Shown here piece after piece: positions 36,408-49,084 of a stretch of DNA of 64,000 bases. The notes under the pieces are model-generated. The model was given only the letters and a program-made list of their open reading frames with translations. It had not been told where the DNA came from and ran no database searches. The position numbers and the translations under genes were made by a program. Position 1 is the first letter of the stretch. Each line of letters begins with the position of its first letter. This DNA comes from Begonia masoniana (lineage: Eukaryota; Streptophyta; Magnoliopsida; Cucurbitales; Begoniaceae): positions 13,423,143 through 13,487,142 of the forward strand of contig CM039502.1 of NCBI GenBank assembly GCA_022432975.1. The letters are read 5' to 3'.

Positions 36408-39400
36408 TTAAGGTTCTATGATAAACAGAGGCTGAAATGAAAGAGAGAGATCAGAAAGACTTAATGTGCATTTAATTAACATTATAATCTAATCACGGCA
36501 CAAGATATACTAACCATATCCACGCTGACCGGCTTTCCATCTTCGGCAATGATCTCCAAAATGGTACCTGATTGGTCAGCCTGAAGAAGGGATTCATTCA
36601 AAACAATAGAATTTTCTAGAATAGAAATCACGCAGAAAAAAAAGGGGACGAAAAGCACTTAATTATCGCAAATTTTATAATCATCTTTCAACTGGTGGTT
36701 CTAGTTTAATTCCCAAACATGATAAATAAAAATACTACAATCTCATCATCGTGTTGTTCCTGGTAAGTTAGCTTCATCAAATACCACGGCTGAAGCTTCC
36801 ACAAGAAGAGCATTAACATTTGAAATAATATTTACTTCAAATATACGGCATACTAATATAGCACAATGACACAATATACATTAGCTGCACTATGACCGGC
36901 AAACATAAACTGTAGACTGTCTCAATTTTGAAATGTCAACCAGTACCAAATTTTCAAAATGAAAAATATAAAGTTAAAATGATCTGATGAGATTGTCAAC
37001 TGATGACTTCTGCAACGGATATTTGCAATACTAACATAGATAGAACCAAAATGGAAGGCAAAAGAACAGCTGTTGGGAGTTGTGCTTTTAGGAGAAGGTT
37101 TTCACAAAGTACAAACCAATTCTTTTGACAAACCAATCTCACCCTTAGATTAATCTAATTCGACATTTCGCTTGACGTTTTAACATGATGGCTTGACAAA
37201 CAGTCCTATGAAGAAGTAGAATGCAATAGCACTGTAAGGCGTTTAATGTTCAGTTTGATAAAAAGAAACAGAATAGTATACCTCTATTTCATTCATCAGT
37301 TTCATGGCCTCAATAATGCATAAAACTTGTCCCTTCTTTACTTTGTCTCCAACCTACAGAAAAAAAAAACTTAAATAAGCTTAATAATTTAGTATTCAAG
37401 AGCCCCATCCAAACTACCCATATAACAAAATATTCCTTTTAAATACCATATCAGTAACTACAGAAGGTTCACCTTAACAAAAGGAGGTTCACCAGGTCCT
37501 GAACTTCGATAGAATGTCCCAGCCATTGGGCACTTAAGAGGTGGAAGTGATGATTTGGCTGACTTGGCAGCAGGAGCAGACGAACTTTGACCTGGTGTTG
37601 GAGAAGACACAGGGACTGATACAGGAGCAGGCAAAGGTGGGGCTGGTGGCACAACTGGTGGAGAGGGTGAATATGCCATGGTGGGTGGCAACAGTGAAAG
37701 TGGTTGTGGTAGGGCCTCTTTTTTACGAATAATTACTTCACAGTCAAGCTGTTTCAACTGCAACTCTACAATATCTCTTGAATCAACAAGCCTGCAAGGT
37801 TTATAAAAGAAATATTGTCCTCCCAGCTTATGCATTTAAACTAACACTAAGAAAATAAAGGATGATCTTTTTTACTTGACAAGGTTAGCTACTTGATTGA
37901 TGAACTCGGAGATTGTTTCTTCAGTAGCCAAAACTGGTACTTCTTTTTGGCTTGGATTATTTGCAGCCACGATGGATTCACCATCAGGAACCTTGAAGCA
38001 ACAGATGATCCAAAAGCATATCCACGAACAAACGTATATTTGAAAACAGATCCTCAAAAGAAAACAAATAAAAGCATCTTACCTCTTTTAACTGTGCTTG
38101 CACCAGAATTGAATGTTTCTGTCTTGACTGCAAGCCTCGCAAAATAAGAAAAATCGTCACTATAATTGCAAATGATTAGAGTAGCTAATAACAAAACATC
38201 ATTAACAGACTTAAGTAGTTCTATACTACAGATTTAATGGTAGCTAGATTATATTTCATAAAATTATACTCCAAAAAAGGTGTTTATTTATGAATCAAAT
38301 GATAAAAATGGGTTCACAATAGATGATTAAACATATAAAACCGATCATTTTGAATCTTCAAGAGCTCAGTTCAAGCATTTACCAGCGAAATTTCATGTTT
38401 ACAAGCAACAAGAAAATTATAAACCAAAATTCAATTCTTTACACTTATAATTGAGTTTAAATACCGTAATAAAAATAAAATAAAATATGGCATACGTTTT
38501 ATTGATATTCAACTAGTATTTATAATTACATCAGTAACCTAATTTAAATAAAAAATCTAATACTATTAGGAAACTAGCCTAATTGAAATAAAGAAATAAT
38601 AATAATAAAAAGAAAACTAACCTAATTTGTAGTAGAAAATTATAAATTAATTAACTATTAAAATTAATAATGCATAAACTAATAAGAATTGTTATTAGTT
38701 TTCTTTATTATGCCAGAGAGTTCAATCTTATCATGAAAAGTTAAAGGCAAGCTCGCAAAAGTGGTTGAGCGTGCGCAAGTTGATATGCAGATGAAACATG
38801 AGCCACACGAAAACTGCCACTTTGAACTCGTTCCCGAATAAAATGATAGTATAAAGCAACATGCTTCATATGAGAGTGAAAAATTAGATTAGCACATAAA
38901 TTCATTGCACCAATATTATCACAATAGTTGACTAGTTGGTGGACAGAATGACTCCAAATTCTGTGAGAAGCAAACAAATCCATTGAAGTTCTGCGACAGT
39001 AGTTAACAAATCTATATTCAGCTTTAGAAGAGAAACAAGTAACACTACATTATTTCTTGAAACTTCACGAAATAAGGTTACGACCGAGCACAATAAAAGT
39101 CCCTGTGCAAGTGAAGTCATCTTTGTTGCCCTCAGTCTCCGTCAAAGAAAGTACGGAGATTAAGAAGAGTGTGGCGATATTGATGCAAATTGACAAAGTG
39201 ACCCATTGGGCTTCGAATTATTATTTTCGAATGATTTTTTAGTTTAGATTTTATTTTCGCAATTAATAGTTTTATTTTATTTTAGGTTAGATCTGGATCT
39301 ATTATTTTATTATCTTTTAGTTTAAATCTAGATCTATTATTAAGTGATATTTTTTAATTTTTCGGATAATTATTCAATTATTCAAAGAAATTTCAAAATT

Positions 39401-42400
39401 AGGGTTTTCTCTCGAATCATGTTTTTCCTTTCTACATCCCGCTGCGTCAGGTGGTATCAGAGTCGAATTTCAGTTCAGACTACGATGACCAGTTCAGGAA
39501 GCAGTCATGTCCCGAACATCGTTCAGGATGTGGAAGACTTGTGAGCCGGATTACAAGCTCAAGAGGTGGTAATCAAGACCTTGGAGCAGAATTTCAATCA
39601 GAGACTCCGACATATTGAACAATGCCTTGAAGACATGATTGATCGTTTTGATGTCCTAGGGTTTGATGCCAATAGAAACATAGATGGTGATAGGGTACAA
39701 CCGAGAGAAGGAATTGCTCAAGGCGAACCCAGAAGCATACTTGTTGCTGCAAACAATTGAAGGCGAGCAATGTTTGATGATGACTCGAACGATGAAGAAG
39801 TGATGGAACCTACAGAAGAACGATTTATCAAGTGTGAGAGAGGCGGCGGTAATGACAGATACAATAATCACGATTATCATGCCGTCGATAAGGAATTTAA
39901 CTGAAGGTGGATATTCCTACTTTTAATGAAAATTTAAAAATCGAAGATTTTTTTAATTGGGTTGCTGAGGTTAATCAATTCTTCGAGTATATGAAGATCC
40001 TACAAGAAAACAAGGTCAAATTGGTTGCGTGCAGATTAAGGGGGAGCTTCTGCATGGTGGGAGAGATAACAAAACATGCGCTATCAGGAAGACAAACAAC
40101 CCGTTGGAACTTAGCACAGGATGAAACAATTGTTGTAGAGGGATTTCTTACTGCCTGATTATGAGCATATCTTGTTTCAACAATATCAGCGATGCCACCA
40201 AAGCCAGAGAACTGTTTATGAATATACTACTGATTTTATGAGGTTGGCAGAGAGGAATTATCTACGAGAAAGTGAAGGGCAGCAACTGGTGCAGTACTTG
40301 GACGGGCTAAAACTCCATGTTCGAGATAAAATTGGAGTACACGTTTTGCGCAATTTGAACAAGGCGAAGAATATTGTAGGATCGAGATTGTCTAAGAGGG
40401 GGGGGGGGGGTGAATTAGATATTTAAACTTAATTTAATAATCTAGTAAATTTCTCTTGTAATTTTAGTTTGAATATTAATAGCAAACAACCATATAAAGT
40501 AAAGAGAGAGAGAGAAAAATTTAACACCAGGGTTTTTAACGTGGTTCGGCTAAACCTTGCCTACGTCCACGCTCCAAGGCTCCCCCTTGAAGATTCTTAA
40601 CCTTCTTCTCACGAGAATAAACTGATCGGAATTCCAGGCTCCGACCAACTGCCTTTACAGATTTTGATTGAACTTTTCGGGCGTCAATCCACAGCCTTTA
40701 CAAATGATTTAAGTTTGTAAAAATAAAGCACAGACTACTCTCTCACAGCAAGTGAATCTCAAGTTCGATTTTTGGAGAAGTAGTGAAAATACAGAGCGAT
40801 AACTTTCGCAGCTTAGGGCTCAGAATTCAAATTGGCAAAAGTTAGTCTTCGAGCCTTTTCTTCTGCATATATACTCTGTAAAGCTTCTGTCTTCAAATGG
40901 AAAAAATGTTACCGTTGGGAAGCATCCGTACTGAAGCAGCTATCCGTTGTTTCTGTAAATGTTGTTCATCGTCGCCATTAAAGATCTGGAGTTAATGTTG
41001 AAAACGACGTCACTGTAGCTTCGCGGCTAGCTTTGAATTCTGGCGGCAGATGCAACTTATGAAGCAGAGACACGTCATCGATGGATGCAGCTTGAAACAC
41101 TATCGGCAGATGTATCCTTAAGTGCTGAACCGTCATCGGCAGATGATTTCAAAACGCTATCGGCAGAAGTTTTCAAAACGCTATCGGCAGAAGATTTCAA
41201 AACGCTATTGGCAGAAGATTTCAAAACGCTATCGGCAGAAGCTGCATAAATCTGCATCGGCAGATGATCCATTAAAAATATCGGCAGGAGAAACTTCAAC
41301 TTCTATCGGCAGAAACAGCTTCAACTTCAATCGGCAGAAACAACTTCAAACGCCATCGGCAGATGAAGCTTGAAGAGCTGTCGGTAGAAGCAACATTAAA
41401 ATTCCATCGGCAGGAGCCACATTAAATCGCCATCGGTAGGAGCCACATTAAATCGCCATCGGTAGATGTGCCTTCAACGCTATCGGCAGATGTTAGCTAC
41501 TAAATGGCTTCTTCTTCTGTCGTTTAGCAATCGGCAGAAGCTTTTATTTCTTTGTCGTGTAACTATCGGTAGAAGCACGCGTTTCATCCCTGTTTTTCTA
41601 TGTAGCTCTGTATACTCAAACAAATTTTATTAGACAACTAAAATACCCCTTTTAAGGGTATTTCCAAACAATCTTATATTCATAATTCCCATTTAATACA
41701 CATAATCAAATTGTATACTTAATATACAAATACATCATCAAAAACAAATTATGACTTAAACACTCTATAAGTCAACAAATATGTCTATAAAAGCTGAGCT
41801 GGTGATTCAAGAGAAACAGGGCAATGGGGTTTGAGTCGAACAGGCATGCCTACAGGAGTGAGAATTATCAAAGAAGTGTAGGGATAAAGAAAAATTCATT
41901 CCTGAAACACAGGATCGCGTGGAACGGAGGGATGACAGAGCGACTGGAAAAAAATTAGTCGAGAATAAAGAGGGTTCGAAATCGACGAACTTGTACACAA
42001 GAAACGTACTAGGAGGATGACGACGAAGGGAATGAAAAAACGTAAGTAATCAGGAAGTTGATGTTGACCCCCAAACAAAATGACGACACTCAAAAGCATT
42101 AATTGTTTCGCACCAGGTGTACTAGAAACGGCCGTTTATTTGATCAGATCATTGATAGTGATAGTTATGAGAACATCATTGGCAAAGACGTTGTGCAAGT
42201 TTTACAATTACCAGTAAAGAAACATCTCAAGCCTTACTCAATCGGATGGATCTATGCAATATAAAAATTCAGGTGAAAGAGCACTACAAAGTATCTTTTT
42301 CGATTGGAAAGTATACAAACGAGGTATACTATGACATAGTAGACATGGATGTTTGTCATCTCTTGTTTGGTAGGCCTTAGCAGTTTGATGTACACTCACA

Positions 42401-45400
42401 ACATGCATGCAGGGATAACATATACCGATTAAAAAATGATCGAGTGAAGTTCATGTTACTTCCCTTAAAGGTAAAGCACCGTCCAAAAACTTATAAAGTG
42501 GAGGGGCGAAGTATAGAGAAGCAGAAAATCGAGCAGCCCAACACCAAGTATAAAGAAATAGCCATTAAGCATCGCCAACGTAAACTCTTTATTGTGGGTG
42601 ACCAAGTGATGATGTTTCTACGCAAGGAGTGGTTTCCAATCGGCAGATACAAGAAGGTACAATCCAAAAATTATAGACCTTATCGAGTCAAGAAGAAGAT
42701 CAACGATAAGACATATGTTATTGGACTGCCAAACAGTATGGGTATATCCAAGACATTTAATGTGGTGGATATCTACTCATTTTACCCCGATGACGAGTAG
42801 TATGACCAAGAAAACTTGGGGTCAAGTTTTTCTGTGGTAGGAGAGAATGATGCAAATTGACAAAGTGACCCCTTGGGCTTCAGATTATTATTCTCGAATG
42901 ATCTTTTAGTTTAGATTTTATTTTCGCAATTAATAGTTTTATTTTATTTTAGTTTAGATCTGGATCTATTATTTTAGAATCTTTTAGTTTAGATTTTATT
43001 TTTGAAATTAATAATTTTATTTTATTTTAGTTTAGATCTGGATCTATTATTAAGTAATATCTTTTCATTTTTCAGATAATTATTCAGCTATTCAAAGAAT
43101 TTTTGGAATTTGAGTTTTTTCTCGAATCGTATTTTTCCTTCTCGTATCTCGCTGCGTCAGATATAGTACAACACCATGATCAATGGTACTGCATAGGTAA
43201 CAAAGTAGTAGTTTGACTACAACCCAATGGTTGCTTGTTTGTTGATGGAGAAACTGAGAAAGTTTGTTGAGTGTGTAACCAATGTCTGAGCGAGTGAGAG
43301 ATAAGTACTGAAGGCTATCAATAATGGCACGATATTGTGAAGGATCCGTGAGTACAATATCTAAAGTAAGAGAGTGAGTAGGTGATATGGCAAACGAATT
43401 AGAAATGGGATTTGCATGTAGCATTTTATTTTTCATCAAAAGATCCTTGCTATATTGGCGTTGGGATAGAAAAATGCCTTGAGAATGTGAGACTATTTCA
43501 ATCCCAAGAAAATAATTTAGTGTCTAAGATCTTTGATGGAAAACCAACGAGCCAAAAGTGTGATGAACTTATGAACCGCAATGTCATTATTGTCTGTGAC
43601 GATGATATCATCGACAGAAACTAAGAGAAAGATGGTGATGTCATTATTGTTGAAGATAAATAATGATTCGTCTACATGATAGTTGCGAAATCTATATGTT
43701 ACTTGAAACTGACATAATTCGTAATACCACACTCTAGGGACTTGCTAAAGGCCATAGATAGCTATGCCATGGGTGATCTTTGTCAATGAGCCTTGGCGGT
43801 TCATACATGTAAACATCTTCAAAGAGAATGCCTAATAAAAATGCATTGTTGACATCCGATTAATGAAGAGACCAATTATGACTAACTACAAGCCTCAGAA
43901 CAAGACGAACAGTCGTTGGTTTCGCCACTAGACTAAATGTATCATGATAGTCAACTCTTAGATGTTGGTGGAATTCTTTAGCAACCAATCGAGTTTTGTA
44001 TTTGTCAATAGAACCATCTGGTAAATGATTAGTACGAAAAATACATTTATTCAATCAAACTCTAATGTTGTCCTGGTGGAACTAGTTTCTATGTTCCAAT
44101 GTTAATGAGGGCATCATATTTCGTAGACTTGACATGACGCCACTTTGGATCTCTAACAGTTTGGGTCAGGGTTGTAGGTTCTACGTTAGATGAGGAGAAG
44201 AGTTAGCATATGAGGTTAAGTTTTGTTATAGGCTTAAAAATGTTATTTTTTGATAGGGTTATAATGCCATGAAGTGGAGGTTTAATACTTTTGCAAAATA
44301 TTGGTAGTTTAGATTGAGCATCTTCGCTATGAGATTTAAGAGTCTTGGCATCATGCTCTCGAGATGAAATATTTTGAGATTCAAACTGAAAGATTGCATC
44401 ACTGAAATCAAGTGTTATAGGGACAGGATTAAGAAGACAACAAAGAGGATCTTGGGTTGAACTATTTTGAGGGCCAAACTTTTAAGCTACACTACTAGGA
44501 GAAGGCATTTTGCGGTTATCATTGATGGTGGAAATAGATGAAATATTGGTGACCGGAAGAAGAGACATAGAGGACACCAATTTAATGTTGTTTCAGCAGA
44601 TGGACGCTCTATGGAAGGTTGGAGGGGAGTGAATGGATAGATAGACTTAACAAATTTAACACGACGTCATCATCAAATGAGAAATACGATGAAGAGAAAG
44701 AAACAAGGTAAAAACTTGGTATTCTTCTCCATTATCAGAATATAGGATGATAATTTTATTTTTGAAGAAGTTCTCGACCAGAGATTGAAAACAAATAAAC
44801 ACATCAAAAATATGAGATTTTCATTTAAGTGGATAAAACCATATATACTTTGAAGAAGTTCTGACATCAGAGAAAACAATTTTCAAATGAGATTTAAATA
44901 TAAGAGAACTTAAAAAAAAAAGGTAATTTATGACTCTTATTGCATTGACATGAGTTGCAATAAAAATCTAAATTTGACAGAGTTGATAGTTCAAAGTTCA
45001 AACTAGAGATAATATGTTTATAAACACATAGACATAGATGTCCTAATCATGATCCCACATACTAGGAGTAGATTTGACACTAGAGAAAGCAATTAGAGGA
45101 GAAGACTTATAAGTATATACCAGTCACTCATACACACCATCTTTAGTATTGCTCTGCAAAAGGATTACCTCTGTGTGGAGATCCTTCACAGAACTAGGTA
45201 AAAACTCGACAGATGTACTGTTTGAGCGACAAAATTGGGAAATAGAAATAAGATTTTTTTTTTTCAAAGAAGGTACACAAAGGATATCATCAACTTTAAA
45301 AGTATGAGTGGGAGTTGCGCGGGTTGTGGAAGCAATATGGGTAATGTGACGACTTGTGTCATCTCCCATCACAATGTCGTTAGACCCATCATAGGGCATA

Positions 45401-46873
45401 TGAGTAGATAAACAACTTAAATCTGTGAGGACACGAAGAGAAGCTCTACTATCAAGGAGTCAACTACAAGTATTTGAAATGCTTGATGTTGCTACATAAG
45501 TATGAGGTCGATGCATTTGCCATTGTGCCACAGTACGAGGAGCCGATGATGTTGTGATGTTGGATGCATCTGACAAAAATTTGGCTCTTGAGTGACCGCA
45601 TGTCCTTGAATACGACAGCACTAACATTGACCTAGATAAGGATGATTTTCGTGAGAGGCACAAGCGTGTCGGGCCAGTTGTTGCGAACTATGATTGCATA
45701 AATTAGTTTCAACGCCCATAGTTGAACTTGAACATAACAAGTACATATTAAGAAAAAATATTTCAAATTCCAAGAATTTGCTCTGATAACTAAAGTGTTG
45801 GAGAACAGAAAACAAAGCAGGCACACGTTTCATTGATGTTCAACTGGTATTTATAGTAACATCGGTTACCTAATCTAAATAAAGAAACTAATACAGTTAG
45901 GAAACTAGCCTAATCGAAATAAGAAAATAATAATAAAAAGGAAACTAACATAATTTGTAATAAGAAACTATTAATCATTTAACTACTAGTCTAAAACTAA
46001 GAATGCATAAAATAAAAACAATATTATTAGTTTCCTTTATTATCAAATGATAAAAATGGGTTTGCACAAGATAATTAAGCATATAAAACCGATCAGTTTG
46101 AATCTTCAAGTGCTGAGTTCAAGCCAAATTTCATGTTTACAAGCAGCGAGAAAATTATAAAACAAAATTCAATTCTTTACCCTTATAATTGAGTTTAAAT
46201 ACCATAATGAGATAGAAAGTTTAGTAATAATTCCCCTCATTCATGAAAACCTCGAAGACTATCTTACGAATCCTAATCTTTTCAGTTATCTTCTTGTTTT
46301 CGTGCATTTCTCAGTTTCTAGACAAAAAAAGAAGACATAGAATGCGAAAAATTCCATACAATACAACTTTTTCATGATCTACAGTTAAACTTAAACGCAC
46401 CGTGACTTGTAGATAAACAAGCACGTATCCAAATTCTACACCCTCGTGTTTAAATGTTCCATGAGTATTATCAATGTTAGAAGCATCCAACAACGAATTG
46501 ATTCTCATAATTCTATATGAAATAAATAATAATAATCCAATAGAATTGCCGTAAGGACATTAATATTGACGCCTATTAGAAAAAAAAAACGAATAAACAA
46601 TTTTAACATCAATCAAACAATACTAATTACGTATCATGATACCAAAATAGCGATAAATTTGAGCTTAATTTCCAAGAAAATTAATCGCATTTCAAGAAAC
46701 GATGCAGAGAAGGAAAGAAATTGTGCTACCTTGGTGCAAATTCTGAACGCAGGATTACGAGATACATGGAAAGAGACGAGAGAATGAGTGCATTTTCGTT
46801 CTCCATTCTTGTTGAGATGAAAAGGCGCAGTTGCTTTCGTCACCGTAGAGGCTGAAGTGAGAGACGAGGACAT
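36408..46873 (-). CDS. BCCP: Biotin carboxyl carrier protein of plastid acetyl-CoA carboxylase (7 exons, 261 aa)
   Basis: BCCP carries the biotin that moves CO2 from biotin carboxylase to carboxyltransferase in plastid fatty-acid synthesis. Minus-strand exons: 46730-46873, 38083-38127, 37876-37991, 37473-37791, 37282-37353, 36515-36580 and 36408-36431 (stop TAA). All junctions are GT..AG and the frame closes. The start MSSSLTSASTVTKATAPFHL is a Ser/Thr-rich transit peptide. A helical N-terminal part follows (LATEETISEFINQVANLVK, then DIVELQLKQLDCEVIIRKKEA), then a long Pro/Ala/Ser linker in exon 4. The biotinyl domain has PMAGTFYRSSGPGEPPFVKV, GQVLCIIEAMKLMNEIE with the biotinylated Lys in EAMKLM, GTILEIIAEDGKPVSVD and the tail PLFIIEP. 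Intron 1 (38128-46729) is about 8.6 kb because it holds nested retrotransposons; removal leaves an intron of normal size. Exon 2 (15 codons) is supported by phase and splice sites only. Confidence 0.92.
38294..38470. repeat. Flanking duplication, left copy (BCCP intron 1)
   Basis: Starts ATCAAATGATAAAAATGGG and ends near TTTAAATACCGTAAT. The same segment, with a few substitutions and small indels, lies at 46042-46209 on the other side of the Copia relic in the same orientation. It ends directly where LTR similarity starts (about 38489). Confidence 0.85.
38741..39175 (-). pseudogene. RNase H end of the minus-strand Copia relic
   Basis: The minus strand reads VNYCDNIGAMNLCAN and FHSHMKHVALYYHFIRERVQ, the Copia RNase H block around a catalytic Asp, plus FRVAHVSSAYQLAHAQPL, a decayed form of the terminal QLADxxTKPL motif. 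A further RNase H segment (SSKAEYR) is read in another frame to about 39175. The Gypsy insertion starts at 39181. Confidence 0.8.
39485..40374 (+). pseudogene. Gypsy gag remains, broken by stops and a solo LTR
   Basis: An N-terminal coiled-coil-like part (QEVVIKTLEQNFNQRLRHIE) lies in 39485-39760. The retrotransposon gag domain follows in new frames: VDIPTFNENLKIEDFFNWV near 39909 and YEHILFQQYQRCHQSQRTVY near 40160, then EYTTDFMRLAERNYL and VQYLDGLKLHVRDKIGVHV. The solo LTR interrupts just after NLNKAKN, and the next few codons after 41782 (IKAELVIQE) continue the gag domain. Several in-frame stops. Confidence 0.8.
40375..41777 (-). mobile_element. Sirevirus solo LTR, reverse orientation, 1403 bp, TSD AATAT
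   Basis: Complement of the LTR family at 11857 and 21649: it starts TGTAGGATCGAGATTGTC and ends CTATAAGTCAACA on the plus strand, with TSD AATAT at 40370-40374 and 41778-41782. No internal region remains, so it is a solo LTR formed by LTR-LTR recombination. It keeps the TATA and leader region (about 40550-40870) and has only a handful of variant ATCGGCAG-type units (41046-41560), not a homogeneous array. A 13-nt G run at 40398-40410 corresponds to a 6-nt run in the full element. Confidence 0.92.
42110..42800 (+). pseudogene. Gypsy protease joined to integrase C-terminal end
   Basis: 42110-42420 reads, with stops, as a Ty3/Gypsy aspartic protease (IIDSDSYENIIGKDVVQ, QLPVKKHLKPYSIGWI). The frame 42444-42800 continues almost directly into the integrase C-terminal end (YKEIAIKHRQRKLFIVGDQ, RPYRVKKKINDKTYVI, GISKTFNVVDIYSFYPDD). 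The roughly 2.5 kb normally coding for reverse transcriptase, RNase H and the integrase core is missing at the join. I see no insertion there, so this was a deletion. Confidence 0.8.
43165..44075 (-). pseudogene. Reverse transcriptase remains of the minus-strand Copia relic
   Basis: Minus-strand frames give, from N to C terminus: SIDKYKTRLVAKEFHQHLRV with YHDTFSLVAKP (43860-44054), VSVDDIIVTDNND with the catalytic Asp pair and FSIKDL (43517-43732), and a C-terminal part with YRAIIDSLQYLSLTRSDIGY (43092-43439). Frames shift between the pieces. Confidence 0.8.
44670..45700 (-). pseudogene. Protease and integrase remains of the minus-strand Copia relic
   Basis: The minus strand at 45124-45399 reads the region between protease and integrase (DDTSRHITHI, ILCVPSLKKKNLISISQF, STSVEFLPSSVKDLHTEVIL). 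Just upstream, near 45450, a decayed protease active site has DSRA in place of the usual DSGA. Integrase core traces occur near 44675-44800. All frames are broken. Confidence 0.7.
46042..46209. repeat. Flanking duplication, right copy (BCCP intron 1)
   Basis: Second copy of the segment at 38294-38470. It starts at the end of the right LTR (CA at 46044-46045) and runs into normal intron 1 sequence toward exon 1. Small indels and substitutions separate the copies. Confidence 0.85.
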
Positions 46874-49053
46874 CGTTCCTTAGACACAGAGATTCACGGA
46901 GAAAGAGAAAGCGAAACACAAATCGGAAGCGATTTAAAAGAGAGAGTATGAACAGTGGAAGAGCAGAGCTTGTCCTCTTTTCATGGCGATAAAATCAAAG
47001 AGTCAGAGAGTGTGAGAGCATAGGTGCTGTTATCAGTTTCAACGTGTCGGATTCTGATTTGCCAACATTTTAGGAGTTTAGAGGATATGGATCATTTAAA
47101 TTGTAAAATATAATTGGCTAAAGTTAAAATTGGACCACCTACTTAATAAATTATTATTTTTTAATATAATGGATTTTAAAGTTTTAACTTTTATAATTAA
47201 TTAGTATAATATTTTAAATAAATTATAAATAATTAAAATAAAATATTAATTAATAAGCAACGAAACACGAGATTAAATTATAAAATTAGAAATTAAATTT
47301 AATGTCAAATTAAAACGAAGATTCAAGTTTTTCTTCATTTGCCAAAAAATTCGTTCGTTTTTTAATCACATAACCAATAATTCATCAAACAAACGTGAAA
47401 TATAGAACCCCATAACACAATTAGAAAAATGAATGTAAGGCGCGGCATGTGAATGACATGTAATTTATCAATAAAACATTTCTTTTAATGCAACGTTTTT
47501 ATTTTTGTTAGAGGTCCGCTTAGTCAAAAATAAATTCTGAATCTCGGAAGTTTAGAATTTAAGTTAAAATTTACACAATTGAATTTGGAGGATATTTTTT
47601 ATCTGTCACGTTCTATTTATTTTTTTGTTAAAATTTTTGTAGTTTTGTATCGCCCCAAAATCTAAATTCCTAATTTTAAAATCCCTAATCTTGAATATTT
47701 TTTCAATTTGATTTTCTAAATCAGATTTAATTTCGAACGTTATAATCCATAATTTTTATTAAAAAAAAAACTTTAATGAAAATATTAGATGCACGAAAAC
47801 TTAAAACAATGTTCAATTATTAAATAACTTTGATCAAAATTTAAATAAATACATAATTAAAATCATTCATAAAATTTTATCAATGACGAAGTCAACATAA
47901 ATTATTCAAAATTTCAACCGAAGTAATTTATGAAATATTCTCGAAAACTGAAACATACTAATTTAAATTCTTTCCTTTGAAAAAACATTGTCTTCTTCTG
48001 TATGCTCGCTTGCCTCTTGAAGGTTTTCGATCACAGTTCATTCTTCATCTCATAAAAACTCGCGTACATAAAAAAAACTATAAATTATGAGAATAACTAA
48101 GTAAGCAAAAACACGTTCAGGTGCAAAATTAACATTATATTTTCCTGAATCCTGATTTAACAGTTACATACTGGTTGAAACTTATTTTCCAACATTTATT
48201 CAGACTTAGTCATCTCATTGTCGTTCAAGCTTTATCATCTCATTTCGTTCAGGCGTAGTCATTTCGTTGTCGTTCTGGCGTACTCATCTAATTTAGTTTA
48301 AGTTTGGTCATCTCATTGTCGTTCAGGTTTTGCTATCACATATTTTTCGTCAATTCCATAATATTCAAACACATACAAAATGTCCTACCAATTTTATCTT
48401 TATACAATTCTATGTCAATACATAACATGAGTGTGGTCAGATATCATAATCATGTGATAAAATAATTATAAGAAAAATAACATAGATTTTGTGATGTAGG
48501 GTCGTAGCCAAAACGTTGAAAAGGTGATATTTTCACTTATATGGATTTCGAGAGTTTAGGTTTATCGAGATTTTTTCAATATTTCAAATAATATTCTGTC
48601 TTAATAAAATATTTGATATTAAATTTCTACTTAAATAAATCTAATTTTCAAAAGATTGTGGGCAAAATTTATTTGCGTGTACACTTTATTGGATAGAGTT
48701 GAATTTGATCGATTAAAACGACTATCGAGATTTTTCCTACTTAAATAAAATATTCAATATTAATTTTTCACTTTAATAAATAAATTTCAAAATAATTTAA
48801 GCTAAAATTCCTTACCGGTTTATTCTTAGATCGGTCTGGTCGGATTAGGATCGTTTTAGACAGTTTTTGGTCGAATTTGAAGATTTGGAAGCAATCTGGT
48901 TCGGCCTAGGCGATTCTGGTTGAAATCGGGTTGGGTCAGGTCCGGTTCAGTTATATCGGATCTGGTTCGGTTGGACCAATTGTGGTTCAGCTGAGCCAGT
49001 TCAGTTTGCTTGACCGGTTCAATTGGGTTCGTCCTTTAATGAACCAGTCATGT

Positions 49054-49084
<31 letters not shown>

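Larger units (their letters stand above)
39181..43159 (+). mobile_element. Ty3/Gypsy element with deleted RT-RNase H-integrase core, TSD GATAT
   Basis: 5' LTR 39181-39449 and 3' LTR 42848-43159 both start TGATGCAAATTGAC and end CGCTGCGTCA; TSD GATAT at 39176-39180 and 43160-43164. The 3' LTR has about 43 extra bases from an internal duplication. A tRNA-Met primer site (TGGTATCAGAG) begins at 39452. Inside are broken gag, a decayed protease and the integrase C-terminal end; the reverse transcriptase, RNase H and integrase core are absent. A Sirevirus solo LTR (40375-41777) interrupts gag. Confidence 0.88.
38489..46045 (-). mobile_element. Minus-strand Ty1/Copia relic in BCCP intron 1
   Basis: The 5' LTR is at 45796-46045 (plus-strand ends TG..CA), with a decayed tRNA-Met primer site just left of it (complement reads TTATCAGAGC, about 45781-45790). 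The 3' LTR at 38489-38715 lacks its last ~30 nt. Between them are broken pieces of protease, integrase, reverse transcriptase and RNase H on the minus strand. A Gypsy element (39181-43159) interrupts the pol remains between the end of reverse transcriptase and RNase H. The two LTRs have clearly diverged, so it is old. Not autonomous. Confidence 0.82.
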
